DNA from: an uncultured Anaerobutyricum sp. | Lineage (GTDB): Bacteria > Bacillota > Clostridia > Lachnospirales > Lachnospiraceae | DNA length: 64,000 nucleotides | Direction: 5' to 3' | NCBI RefSeq assembly: GCF_934307085.1 | Contig: NZ_CAKRCF010000012.1 | Location: 1 to 64,000 of the forward strand | In this document: piece by piece, positions 7,877 to 16,729 of the stretch | Position numbering within the stretch: position 1 is the stretch's first letter | Layout of the letters: each line of letters begins with the position of its first letter | The notes under the pieces: model-generated | Database searches by the model: none | The model's input: the letters and a program-made list of their open reading frames with translations, nothing else | What the model was told of the DNA's origin: nothing | Position numbers and translations under genes: made by a program

Positions 7877-9830
7877 GCAGACGAGAATGAAAGAACTTGT
7901 AGAAGTGCTGAATCAGGCTTCTAAAGCATACTATCAGGAAGACCGGGAATTATTTTCCAATAAAGAATACGACGAATTATATGATGAATTGCAGGCATTA
8001 GAGGCGGAAACTGGCATTGTGATGAGCCAGAGTCCCACACAGAATGTCGGTTATGAAGTACTTAGTGAACTGGAAAAAGAGACACATGAAAGTCCAATGC
8101 TCTCTCTTGATAAGACCAAGAGTCCAGAGGCATTAAGGGACTGGCTTGGCGAAAAAGAAGGACTTCTTTCTTGGAAAATGGATGGTCTTACTGTTGTGCT
8201 TACTTATCGTGATGGAGTTTTACAAAAGGCAGTTACACGAGGAAATGGTGTTGTAGGCGAAGTTATTACAAACAATGTCAGAGTATTTAAAAACCTTCCG
8301 GCAAAAATTCCATTTGCAGGTGAAGTTGTTCTGCGAGGAGAGGCAGTCATCAAATATTCTGATTTTAAAAAGATTAACGAAGGCATTGAGGATGTAGATG
8401 CTCGTTATAAGAATCCGCGTAACTTATGCAGTGGTTCTGTCCGTCAGCTTAACAATGAAGTAACCGCAAAGAGAAATGTCTTTTTCTTTGCATTTGCCCT
8501 TGTAAAAGCAGAAGGAAGAGAACTCGAGAATTCTGTGGAAAGTAATATGCTCTGGGTGCAGAATCTTGGATTTGAGATTGTGCCATATAAAAGAGTAGAT
8601 CGAGGCAATATCATTGATGAGATTCAGAATTTTTCTGAAAAAATTGTGGAAAATGACTTTCCTTCTGATGGTCTTGTTCTTATTTACGATGACATTGCTT
8701 ACGGAAATTCTCTTGGAAGAACGGCGAAGTTTCCGCGTAATTCCATTGCTTTTAAATGGGCGGATGAAGAAGCAGAAACAAAGCTTTTGCACATTGAATG
8801 GAGTCCGTCAAGAACAGGTCTTATTAATCCGATTGCCGTGTTTGAGCCAGTAGAGCTTGAGGGAACAACGGTAGGCCGTGCAAGTCTCCATAATATCAGC
8901 ATTATGGAAGGATTAGAACTTGGTGAAAATGATCATATCAAGGTCTATAAAGCCAATATGATTATTCCACAGATTGCAGAGAACCTTACAAAAAGTGGAA
9001 CATGCAAGCCGATTGAGCATTGTCCAGCATGTGGTGGTGCGACCGAAGTACGTATAGAGAATGATGTCAAAACACTTTATTGCGTGAATCCATATTGCAG
9101 TGCAAAAAAAGTGAAGCTCTTTTCTCATTATGTAAGCCGTGATGCGTTAGATATTGAAGGTTTATCCGAAGCAACATTGATGAAAATGATTGAGCAGGGA
9201 TTTTTATCCGAATTAAATGATTTGTACAACTTAGAACAGTATAAAGAACAAATCATTGCTATGGACGGATTTGGAGAGAAGTCGTATAATAATCTGATAC
9301 AGTCTATTGAAAAATCAAGGGATACACAGTTGTTCCGCTTCGTTTATGGAATAGGAATCTTAAATGTTGGAAGTTCAAATGCCAAGCTTTTATGCCGTCA
9401 TTTTGGGAACTCTTTAGAGAATCTTCGCGGAGCATCCGTAGAAGAAATGACACAGATTGACGGAATTGGTGAAGTAATCGCAACAAGTGTACACGACTAT
9501 TTTGAGAACGAACATAACCAGAAACTTCTCGAAAAACTGCTGCCGTACCTACATTTTGAAGAGGAAAACGTATCGGCAGAGGGCGAACAGGCACAGAGAC
9601 TTTTAGATAAGACATTTGTCATTACTGGAACGGTAGAACATTTCACAAACCGAAAAGAACTGAAAGAAAAAATAGAAAGTCTCGGAGGGAAAGTGACAGG
9701 TTCTGTTTCTAAAAAGACAGATTATCTTATTAATAATGACAATATGTCTTCTTCAAGCAAAAACAAAAAGGCAAAAGAACTCGGAATCCCTGTGATTACA
9801 GAAGAAGAATTCCTTTCAATGATTGAATAA
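7869..9830 (+). CDS. ligA: NAD-dependent DNA ligase
   Basis: A 653-residue ligase that seals nicks during replication and repair using NAD. The adenylated lysine is in SWKMDGLTVVLTY (the KxDG motif). The OB fold, a four-cysteine zinc finger (CPACGG and CVNPYC), helix-hairpin-helix repeats (YGIGILNVG, IDGIGEV) and a C-terminal BRCT domain follow in the usual order. The ATG at 7869 has GGAGGAG upstream and overlaps the previous gene by eight bases, so the frame extending to 7830 is not the real start. Length is close to the family norm of about 670. Confidence 0.95.
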   Translation: MDKQTRMKELVEVLNQASKAYYQEDRELFSNKEYDELYDELQALEAETGIVMSQSPTQNVGYEVLSELEKETHESPMLSLDKTKSPEALRDWLGEKEGLLSWKMDGLTVVLTYRDGVLQKAVTRGNGVVGEVITNNVRVFKNLPAKIPFAGEVVLRGEAVIKYSDFKKINEGIEDVDARYKNPRNLCSGSVRQLNNEVTAKRNVFFFAFALVKAEGRELENSVESNMLWVQNLGFEIVPYKRVDRGNIIDEIQNFSEKIVENDFPSDGLVLIYDDIAYGNSLGRTAKFPRNSIAFKWADEEAETKLLHIEWSPSRTGLINPIAVFEPVELEGTTVGRASLHNISIMEGLELGENDHIKVYKANMIIPQIAENLTKSGTCKPIEHCPACGGATEVRIENDVKTLYCVNPYCSAKKVKLFSHYVSRDALDIEGLSEATLMKMIEQGFLSELNDLYNLEQYKEQIIAMDGFGEKSYNNLIQSIEKSRDTQLFRFVYGIGILNVGSSNAKLLCRHFGNSLENLRGASVEEMTQIDGIGEVIATSVHDYFENEHNQKLLEKLLPYLHFEEENVSAEGEQAQRLLDKTFVITGTVEHFTNRKELKEKIESLGGKVTGSVSKKTDYLINNDNMSSSSKNKKAKELGIPVITEEEFLSMIE

Positions 9831-9867
9831 AATGGTTATATATTATTTAGAAAAGAGATGAAAATAC

Positions 9868-10797
9868 ATGCCAATCAGAATAAATGCTGATTTGCCAGCA
9901 AAAAAAATACTGGAACATGAAAATATTTTCGTAATGGATTATGAGCGTTCTTTAAAACAGGACATTCGTCCACTGAAAATTATTATCATGAACTTGATGC
10001 CTACCAAGCAGGCAACGGAGCTTCAGCTTTTAAGGAGCCTTTCCAACACTCCATTACAGGTAGACATCACCTTTTTAAAAACAGAAACACATGATGCACA
10101 GAATGAATCCCAGACGCACATGGAAACATTCTATACGATTTTCCCGGAAATCAAACAGCAGTACTTTGACGGACTTATCATTACCGGTGCACCAGTAGAA
10201 ACACTTGATTTTGAGGAAGTAGACTACTGGCCGGAACTCGTAGAGATTATGGAATGGTCAAAAACACATGTAACATCGACCTTCCATATCTGCTGGGCAG
10301 CACAGGCAGGCCTTTACTATCATTATGGTGTGCGTAAGGAACTGTTAGATGAAAAAATTTTTGGAATCTTCCAGCATCATACTATACATAGAAAAACCCC
10401 GTTGATTCGTGGATTTGATGATGTATTCAATGCACCACATTCCAGACATTCACAGATTGTAAGAGAGGACGTTGAAAAGAATCCAGAACTTACAATACTT
10501 GCTGATTCCGAGCAAGCAGGCCCATTCATCATCATCGCAAAAGAAGGACGTCAGATATTCGTCACCGGACATCCAGAATATGATGTATTAACCCTTGACG
10601 GAGAATACAAACGTGACCTTGCCAAAGGTATGGACAATGTCCCATTCCCAAATCGTTACTACAAAGACGATAAACCAGAACTCGGACCAGTGAAGTCTTG
10701 GAGATGCCATGCAAATACGCTGTATACCAACTGGCTGAACTATTACGTATATCAGATGACTACATATGATCCGATGGAGATTCAGAACCTCAAATAA
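9868..10797 (+). CDS. metA: Homoserine O-acyltransferase, predicted acetyl-CoA specific
   Basis: A 309-residue enzyme of the MetA (homoserine trans-acylase) family, first step of methionine synthesis from homoserine. The catalytic cysteine lies in FHICWAAQAGLYYHYG and the His/Glu pair in VTGHPEYD. Position 111, in TGAPVETLDFEEVDYW, is Glu; work on this family has shown that Glu111 selects acetyl-CoA while Gly111 selects succinyl-CoA, so the product is probably O-acetylhomoserine. The gene follows ligA by 37 bases. No SAM riboswitch or T-box is visible upstream. Confidence 0.93.
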   Translation: MPIRINADLPAKKILEHENIFVMDYERSLKQDIRPLKIIIMNLMPTKQATELQLLRSLSNTPLQVDITFLKTETHDAQNESQTHMETFYTIFPEIKQQYFDGLIITGAPVETLDFEEVDYWPELVEIMEWSKTHVTSTFHICWAAQAGLYYHYGVRKELLDEKIFGIFQHHTIHRKTPLIRGFDDVFNAPHSRHSQIVREDVEKNPELTILADSEQAGPFIIIAKEGRQIFVTGHPEYDVLTLDGEYKRDLAKGMDNVPFPNRYYKDDKPELGPVKSWRCHANTLYTNWLNYYVYQMTTYDPMEIQNLK

Positions 10798-10863
10798 TCG
10801 AAAACTGGTTGCTGGAGCAAAAGTAGAATTTATTTTTTTGATTTACAAAATCATCCAAAGACA

Positions 10864-10989
10864 GAACCCCGAAAGATAAAAACTCCCTATTTGTGGCCTC
10901 GGAGCAAGGTTTGGATGCGAGCGAATAAGCGAACATTCGAACCATCGCGACTAAAGTAACAAATAGGGAGTTTTTATCTTTCGGGGTTC
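10864..10989. terminator. Perfect 31-base-pair hairpin with conserved core, between metA and rnpB
   Basis: The arms at 10864-10894 and 10959-10989 are complementary over all 31 bases. The 64-base apex is the inverted counterpart of the core at 6380-6442, sharing stretches such as GCGAACATTCGAACC and CCTCGGAGC with small changes. The hairpin lies between convergent metA and rnpB and can act as a two-way terminator. Confidence 0.78.
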
Positions 10990-11012
10990 GTCCCGTTGAA
11001 TTCACAAAAAAA

Positions 11013-11358
11013 GAGCCGGACGATAAGCCGGGTTATGTCGTGAATGATCATCTGTCTACGTCTGCTGTTGCCAGCAGCTTCTAGCGACCCACCTGAAAAC
11101 AATCCGGGCCAGATTATTGTTTTACATTCGGTCTTGCTTCGGGTGAGGTTTACATGGCATTCTCTGTTACCAGAGAATCGGTGGGCTCTTACTCCACCTT
11201 TCCACCCTTACTGGCATAAGCCAGCGGTATATCTCTGTTGCACTATCTTTGGAGTCACCTCCACCGGACGTTATCCGGCACCCTGCCCTGTGAAGCCCGG
11301 ACTTTCCTCTTCCCAGACCTTTCGGTAACTAAGGGAAGCGATCATTTATCCGACTCTT
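11013..11358 (-). ncRNA. rnpB: RNase P RNA, bacterial class A
   Basis: Read on the minus strand, this 346-base RNA contains the hallmark blocks of RNase P RNA: GAGGAAAGTCCGGGC near the 5' end, CAGGGTGCCGGATAACGTC, GGTAAGAGCCCACC-like sequence (here GTAAGAGCCCACCG), GGCCCGGATTG and the 3' end CCCGGCTTATCGTCCGGCTC. The two ends pair to form helix P1. The RNA is the catalytic part of RNase P, which trims the 5' leaders of tRNAs. A T run directly after the 3' end acts as terminator. Small open frames on the other strand here are not genes. Confidence 0.95.
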
Positions 11359-11393
11359 ATAAACAATATAAAATGCAAAAAGCATCGTTCATC

Positions 11394-11422
11394 ATTCTAG
11401 CAAATAAGGTGAAAAATGTCAA
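11394..11422 (-). promoter_or_regulatory. Promoter of rnpB
   Basis: On the minus strand, TTGACA (11417-11422) is followed after 17 bases by TAGAAT (11394-11399). Transcription would begin near 11387, giving a leader of about 30 bases that is removed from the mature RNA. Confidence 0.8.
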
Positions 11423-11503
11423 GGTAAGAAGTTTGTAAGGACTTTTATATTCATTTTATGGTAGAATATAAAACAAAAAAAGACGTGAAGGAAGGGTAAA
11501 GAT

Positions 11504-12214
11504 ATGGAAAAGAATGCTAGCATCCTTGTAGTAGATGATGATAAAGAGATTGCGGATCTTGTGGAGATTTATCTGGTGAATGACGGATATCAGGTATTGA
11601 AGGCTTCCGATGGGGAGCAGTGCTTACAGACGTTAAAAGCACATCCAGAAGTCCGCATGCTCATTCTTGATATTATGATGCCGGGAATTGACGGATTAGA
11701 AGTATGCCGTGAGATAAGAAAGACAAGCAATATCCCGATTCTTATTTTATCTGCGAAGGCAGAGGATATGGATAAGATTGTCGGATTTGGGACAGGAGCG
11801 GATGATTATCTTACAAAGCCGTTCCATCCGTTAGAATTGCTTGCGAGAGTGAAGTCTCAGATGAAGCGTTATACAATGATTCAGTTAGGAGAGGAACAGC
11901 CGGCATCTGGAAGGGACGAGATAGAGATTCAGGATCTTACGATTAACAAAGCTGCCCATGTAGTGAAGAAGAACGGCAAGGAAGTTGCACTGACTCCGAT
12001 TGAATTCGATATTTTATATTTATTAGCATCAAACAGAGACAGAGTATTCAGCACTGATGAAATCTTTGAAAAGGTTTGGAATGAGAAGGTGTACGAAGTA
12101 AATAATACTGTTATGGTGCATATACGAAGACTGCGTGAGAAGATAGAAGATAACTCCCGAAGCCCAAAGATTTTAAAAACTGTATGGGGGGTAGGTTACA
12201 AAATTGAAGGTTAA
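11504..12214 (+). CDS. OmpR-family response regulator
   Basis: A 236-residue two-component regulator. The receiver domain has the acidic pocket VVDDD, the phosphorylated Asp56 in LILDIMMPG and the conserved Lys in YLTKPFHP. A winged-helix DNA-binding domain occupies the C-terminal 100 residues and ends with VWGVGYKIEG. It overlaps the sensor kinase gene by 11 bases, a sign of translational coupling. The closest general type is VanR-like, but the signal is not known. Its likely targets are the genes that follow. Confidence 0.92.
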   Translation: MEKNASILVVDDDKEIADLVEIYLVNDGYQVLKASDGEQCLQTLKAHPEVRMLILDIMMPGIDGLEVCREIRKTSNIPILILSAKAEDMDKIVGFGTGADDYLTKPFHPLELLARVKSQMKRYTMIQLGEEQPASGRDEIEIQDLTINKAAHVVKKNGKEVALTPIEFDILYLLASNRDRVFSTDEIFEKVWNEKVYEVNNTVMVHIRRLREKIEDNSRSPKILKTVWGVGYKIEG

Positions 12215-13364
12215 GCGATTTAAAAGCTTTCGTTTCAAGATGGTCATGTATATGTTTTTTAGTCTGATTGCCACCTTTATAACGGAAGGACTTATATTTA
12301 TGGGAATCTATTTGTATGAGACAGAGATTATAGCTGGTGAATATAAGAAGGTGTGGGGAGCATCTGGGCAGGGCAAGATGTCCTTTGGCACATTTACGAT
12401 GTCGCAGTCGATTGCACTTGATGCCTGGGTCATTGCCATATTTACGATATTGCTTCTGATTATTTATTTTATTCTCATATCGAATAAGTTCGTAACGTAT
12501 GTAAGAGAAATTATCAGTGGTGTGGAACGCATGAAGTCTGGTGATTTGATGGAGGAGATTCCTGTCCGTGGAGAGGATGAATTTTCAGAAATCGCAGCGT
12601 CTATTAATGAAATGCGTCAGAACCTTTCTGAAACGATGGAAGCACAAAAAGCAGTGGAAAAGACGAAGGATGAACTGATTACGAACGTAGCACATGACCT
12701 TCGTACCCCGCTTACATCGATACTTGGCTATCTGGATTTGCTCACACAGGGGGATTTCCTCACAGAAGAACAGAAACAGAAGTATCTTGGCATTGTATCT
12801 TCAAAGGCGAAACAGTTAGAAACTTTGGTAAAGGATTTATTTGATTATACGAGATATGACAGGAACAAGGTCAAGATAAAGAAGGAGATTCTTGATTTGA
12901 ATCTTTTTGTGCCACAGTTAGTGGATGAATTTTATCCAAGCTTTATGGACCATCAATTAGAATGTCGTACCGATTTTTATGAGGGGGCATTGAATATTGA
13001 AGGAAACGGTGAGTTGCTTGCGAGAGCAATTGGTAATCTGATTTCAAATGCAATTAAATATGGGGCCGATGGAAAGCTGGTAGAAGTGCATACCGGTTTA
13101 AAAGATAAGAAGGCATTTGTGGCAATTGTCAATTACGGAAAGATTATTCCGGCAAAAGACCTGGACAAGATTTTTGATAAGTTTTACAGGGTGGAAAACT
13201 CAAGATCATTAAAGACTGGAGGTACAGGACTTGGGCTGGCAATAGCAAAGAACATTGTTAATCTTCATGAGGGAAATATCTGGGCGACCAGCGATGAGTC
13301 GGGAACCAGATTCCAGATAGAACTTCCGGTTGTGCAGGCACACACACCAAATGCCGGAAAATAA
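12204..13364 (+). CDS. Membrane sensor histidine kinase
   Basis: A 386-residue kinase that starts with TTG inside the regulator gene. Two membrane helices (about residues 13-37 and 73-93) enclose a short outer loop of about 35 residues, too small for a classical sensing domain. A HAMP linker follows, then the phosphorylated His164 in NVAHDLRTPLTSILGYLDLL, and an ATPase domain with NLISNAIKYG and GGTGLGLAIAKNIV. The short loop suggests sensing within the membrane or through a partner protein, such as the membrane protein or ABC permease encoded downstream. Confidence 0.92.
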   Translation: MKVKRFKSFRFKMVMYMFFSLIATFITEGLIFMGIYLYETEIIAGEYKKVWGASGQGKMSFGTFTMSQSIALDAWVIAIFTILLLIIYFILISNKFVTYVREIISGVERMKSGDLMEEIPVRGEDEFSEIAASINEMRQNLSETMEAQKAVEKTKDELITNVAHDLRTPLTSILGYLDLLTQGDFLTEEQKQKYLGIVSSKAKQLETLVKDLFDYTRYDRNKVKIKKEILDLNLFVPQLVDEFYPSFMDHQLECRTDFYEGALNIEGNGELLARAIGNLISNAIKYGADGKLVEVHTGLKDKKAFVAIVNYGKIIPAKDLDKIFDKFYRVENSRSLKTGGTGLGLAIAKNIVNLHEGNIWATSDESGTRFQIELPVVQAHTPNAGK

Positions 13365-13388
13365 CAGCAAAGATAAGAGGAATAAAAT

Positions 13389-15806
13389 ATGATTAATGAT
13401 TTGTTCCGCACTTATAAAAAAATTATATTACTGCTTCTTGTACTGCTTTGTTCAGTTGTTTTCTGGTTTTATGGTTGCCGGCGTCAACAACGTAGCCAGA
13501 GTGAAGTAGTAGAGTGGAATAAAAAGACGATTAAGGGGACGAATGGCTATTGCTATAAGTTTAAGACAAAGAACTGTGTGGGAACGGTTACTTTTGGAGC
13601 GGTTGGTTATGTTGCCAGAGATAAGGAGATGCCGGTTACTTTAAATATTTCTTCCATAAAAAAGGATTTTACTGGAGTAATGAAAATCACTCTTCCAGGA
13701 GAGAATGGAAGAGGAATTGCTTATCAGTCAGCTGTGAAGTGTAAGGAAGGTAAGCAGGAGAAGATTATTTTAAATGTTCCACAGCTTGGAAATCCATCCG
13801 CAATCTGTTTTGAAATCATGGATACTTTTGGTGTTACGGAGCTGTCTGAAGATGTTTCTTTTTCTGATGCGAAGAATCGGAACGGAGCATTTTCAGAACA
13901 GGCGGAGAATCTTATCTGTGTTTTGAGTGGACAGTCAAAGAAATTGTCTTATTTAAACAGTCTTAAAATAGAAGAAGAATCGGAAGAAGAGTCGGTGAAG
14001 GTGGTCTGCTATTCAAAAAATAGTTTTCCACAGACAGAAGAAGAGTTTCAGGGGTTAGATGGAATGCTCATTGATTCTTTTGATACAAAAAGTTTGTCTG
14101 GAAAACAAAAAAGTGCTTTAAAAAGCTGGTTGAAGTCAGGCGGGAAATTACTGATTGCCGGAGGCGGCCAGCAGATAGATTCTTTTGAGGGGCTGGAAAA
14201 GACATTTGGAATTATACAGGAAGATGTCGGCGTTTCTGAACTTTATTTGGCAGATGCGGATAATACAGTACAGAAATTACCGATTCTTATGAGTAATCTT
14301 CAGCTTTCACAAAAATATGAATGGGAAGCTTACGGAAATTTCGAACCGGAAATAGGTTATACCGCAGCAGTAGGGAGCGGAAAGATTTCAATCCTTCGTT
14401 TTAGTCTGACGAATTCTGCATTTTTACAATGGAGTGTGAGAGATAAAGCGGCAGGAGAGATTCTTTCTCATTTTATGGGAAAAGATGAAGATACCGAAAG
14501 CAGTGATACGAGTCTTTGGTATGTAAAAAAAGCATTATATGCCTTTATGAAGTCACAGCTTCCGAATACGTTTTTTTATGGGGTATTTTTTATTTTCTAT
14601 ATTTTGCTAATGGTAACTATTGCATATTATTATTTGCGTAAAATTAAAAAAAGGGAATACATCTGGATTGTAGTTCCTGTACTTGCATTGGTTTTTACCG
14701 TTGGATTATTTATCCGTTCCAGAGGAATGAAAGGCTCTCGCGATAGCTATTTTTCCGCGCTGCGAGTGACGGACAGTGAGAAGGAGCAGGAAAATATTTA
14801 TTTTCTCTATCAAAATGATGAGGGAGTAGAGGATAATGTGAATTTTCTTTCATCAATTACTTCCGTCATACAGATGGATTATAATTACCGGACGATTGCA
14901 GGAAAAAATATAAAAACTTCCGGAGAAGATATTACGATTAATAATACACAAAAAGGCTTTGATGTTGCCTTTGAAGAGAGTGTGCCAGGAACTTCAAGAA
15001 TTTTGAAATTGTCAGGCAATACAAAAAGCGTCTCGGAAAAGGAAGTATTTACGCAGGATATTTTTACAACGTATACAAGTTTTTATGGCAATATCACAAA
15101 TACTTCTTCGAATAATTTTTCCAGAGTTATTTTGATTCGGGGGAATCAGTATGCGATTCTTAAAAGTGTAAAAGCAGGGGAAAAGGCGTCTGTTTCTACA
15201 GATATGGTGAAGTGCTGGAATCATTTTGATGAAGAGAATTCTGCTTTTGGTACGGAAAATGAAAATACAGTTACAGGAAATATTATGGAGTATCTCCGAC
15301 AGACTTATATGAATACGCAAAAGTCAAAAGAAGAACTTTTAGTTGTTGGTATTACAAATGAGAATGACTTTAAGTTGTTTTCTGATGATAATGTTTTGAA
15401 AAATCATGTGACGGTGATGATTAATCATTTTGCGTTAGAAGAAGAAACCGGAAAGCGTATTTTAAATATCAATATGTCCTGTCTGAAACAGGAAGGAGAA
15501 GGACTGGCCATAGAGGAAGATACGTTAGAGGAGAATAAGACAGAAGTCAGTTATGTCTTTGACAAAGCAGAAGAAATAGAAGCACTGACAAGAAACAAGG
15601 ATAATTTCACAGGAAAGATATATGCGTATAATTACAGTACCGGACAAAGAGACAGGATTTTATCATCGACAGAATCTTATATAACAGGAGAAAGCCTGAA
15701 CAATTACTTGTCAGGAGATGGAGAAATGCGGATTACTTATAAGATGGATGCGTCGGATGAGTATGGACCGGCACCGGTGCTGTCACTGATTTATAAGAAG
15801 CAGTAA
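13389..15806 (+). CDS. Large membrane protein of unknown function, part of an ABC-type operon
   Basis: An 805-residue protein that I do not recognise as a named family. One N-terminal membrane helix (about residues 11-30) anchors an outer region of about 360 residues; two adjacent helices lie near residues 395-445, and a second outer region of about 360 residues follows. The first outer region contains a stretch like a glutamine-amidotransferase or ThuA fold (around LKSWLKSGGKLLIAGGG). It sits 12 bases before an ABC ATPase and one gene from a permease, so it may be the extracytoplasmic partner of that transporter. It follows the two-component genes by 24 bases. Confidence 0.75.
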   Translation: MINDLFRTYKKIILLLLVLLCSVVFWFYGCRRQQRSQSEVVEWNKKTIKGTNGYCYKFKTKNCVGTVTFGAVGYVARDKEMPVTLNISSIKKDFTGVMKITLPGENGRGIAYQSAVKCKEGKQEKIILNVPQLGNPSAICFEIMDTFGVTELSEDVSFSDAKNRNGAFSEQAENLICVLSGQSKKLSYLNSLKIEEESEEESVKVVCYSKNSFPQTEEEFQGLDGMLIDSFDTKSLSGKQKSALKSWLKSGGKLLIAGGGQQIDSFEGLEKTFGIIQEDVGVSELYLADADNTVQKLPILMSNLQLSQKYEWEAYGNFEPEIGYTAAVGSGKISILRFSLTNSAFLQWSVRDKAAGEILSHFMGKDEDTESSDTSLWYVKKALYAFMKSQLPNTFFYGVFFIFYILLMVTIAYYYLRKIKKREYIWIVVPVLALVFTVGLFIRSRGMKGSRDSYFSALRVTDSEKEQENIYFLYQNDEGVEDNVNFLSSITSVIQMDYNYRTIAGKNIKTSGEDITINNTQKGFDVAFEESVPGTSRILKLSGNTKSVSEKEVFTQDIFTTYTSFYGNITNTSSNNFSRVILIRGNQYAILKSVKAGEKASVSTDMVKCWNHFDEENSAFGTENENTVTGNIMEYLRQTYMNTQKSKEELLVVGITNENDFKLFSDDNVLKNHVTVMINHFALEEETGKRILNINMSCLKQEGEGLAIEEDTLEENKTEVSYVFDKAEEIEALTRNKDNFTGKIYAYNYSTGQRDRILSSTESYITGESLNNYLSGDGEMRITYKMDASDEYGPAPVLSLIYKKQ

Positions 15807-15818
15807 AGGGGGAGAAGA

Positions 15819-16724
15819 ATGCTGGATTTTCAAAATATTTCTATTCAGAGAAAAGGAAAAAAAGTATTAGATGATTTCAGTCTGAAAGCCCCGGATGGAG
15901 TGATACTCGCCTTACTGGGTGAGGATAAAGAGGGAAAGTCCACGCTGCTTAAGGCTGCTTCTGGTGGGGAAAAGCCGGAAACAGGAGACATTTATATGGA
16001 CGGTATCTCTATTTATGAAAAAGGCGGAAATGCGTACTGTAATTTTGGCTATATGTCTAAAGAATATGGCTTTTACAGTCTGTTAAAGGTAGAAGAATAT
16101 TACGAATTGTTCCTGGCACTGTATAAGGTGGGAGGACGATATCGGAGCCGGAGGATTGAGGAAGTTCTGGAACTTCTTGATATGAAAGAATATGAGGGAG
16201 CATTCATCGGTGAACTGCCGGCAGAAACCTTACCGTTTTTATATTTGGGAAAGGCCATTTTACAGGAACCAGAATGGCTGTTGATGGACGAACCGTTTGA
16301 TAATATGAGTGTGACAGCAAGGAGAAAGATGATAGGAATTTTGCTCGCCCTCCATGAAAAAGGGACTTCCATCATTTTAAATACTCCGATGTATCCAGAA
16401 ATGATGGGATTCATTACGGATGTTCTTGTTATGGAGTCTGGAAAGAATCTGACCTTTGGTCCGGTAGAAGAAGTGTACGCAGAGGCATTATGTAAAAGTC
16501 CTGTACGAATGCACATTTTAGCTCAGATGGAGAAGGCACTGGAAGTTTTGAAAGAGAATCCTCTTGTTGACCGGGTTACGGTAGATGGGGATGATGTGAT
16601 TTTCCGGTTTAACGGAGGAGAAAAGGAGGAAGCAGAACTTCTTACCGACTTAGTTGCATCTGGTGCACTGATTCATAATTATATGCGGGACCAGGCGGAC
16701 ATAGAAGAAATTTTCCGGAGGTAG
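15819..16724 (+). CDS. Degenerate ABC transporter ATP-binding protein
   Basis: A 301-residue ABC-type ATPase. Walker A is present in the form GEDKEGKST (residues 34-42), and Walker B as WLLMDEP with its glutamate. Other catalytic landmarks are changed: the Q-loop region reads GYMSKEYG, the LSGGQ signature is replaced by GELPAET, and the H-loop histidine is missing (IILNTPMYPEM). A C-terminal region of about 80 residues resembles the extra domain of ABC-2 ATPases. It is followed by the permease after five bases. ATP may be bound but turned over slowly, or the protein may need a second, complete ATPase. Confidence 0.8.
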   Translation: MLDFQNISIQRKGKKVLDDFSLKAPDGVILALLGEDKEGKSTLLKAASGGEKPETGDIYMDGISIYEKGGNAYCNFGYMSKEYGFYSLLKVEEYYELFLALYKVGGRYRSRRIEEVLELLDMKEYEGAFIGELPAETLPFLYLGKAILQEPEWLLMDEPFDNMSVTARRKMIGILLALHEKGTSIILNTPMYPEMMGFITDVLVMESGKNLTFGPVEEVYAEALCKSPVRMHILAQMEKALEVLKENPLVDRVTVDGDDVIFRFNGGEKEEAELLTDLVASGALIHNYMRDQADIEEIFRR

Positions 16725-16729
16725 TAGTT

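Noticed and set aside
9831..9867. SAM riboswitch upstream of metA
   Set aside because: Only 37 bases separate ligA and metA, too few for any known SAM riboswitch.
11044..11438. Small open frames on the plus strand across the RNase P RNA
   Set aside because: They are opposite a well-defined RNase P RNA with its own promoter and terminator and lack ribosome-binding sites.
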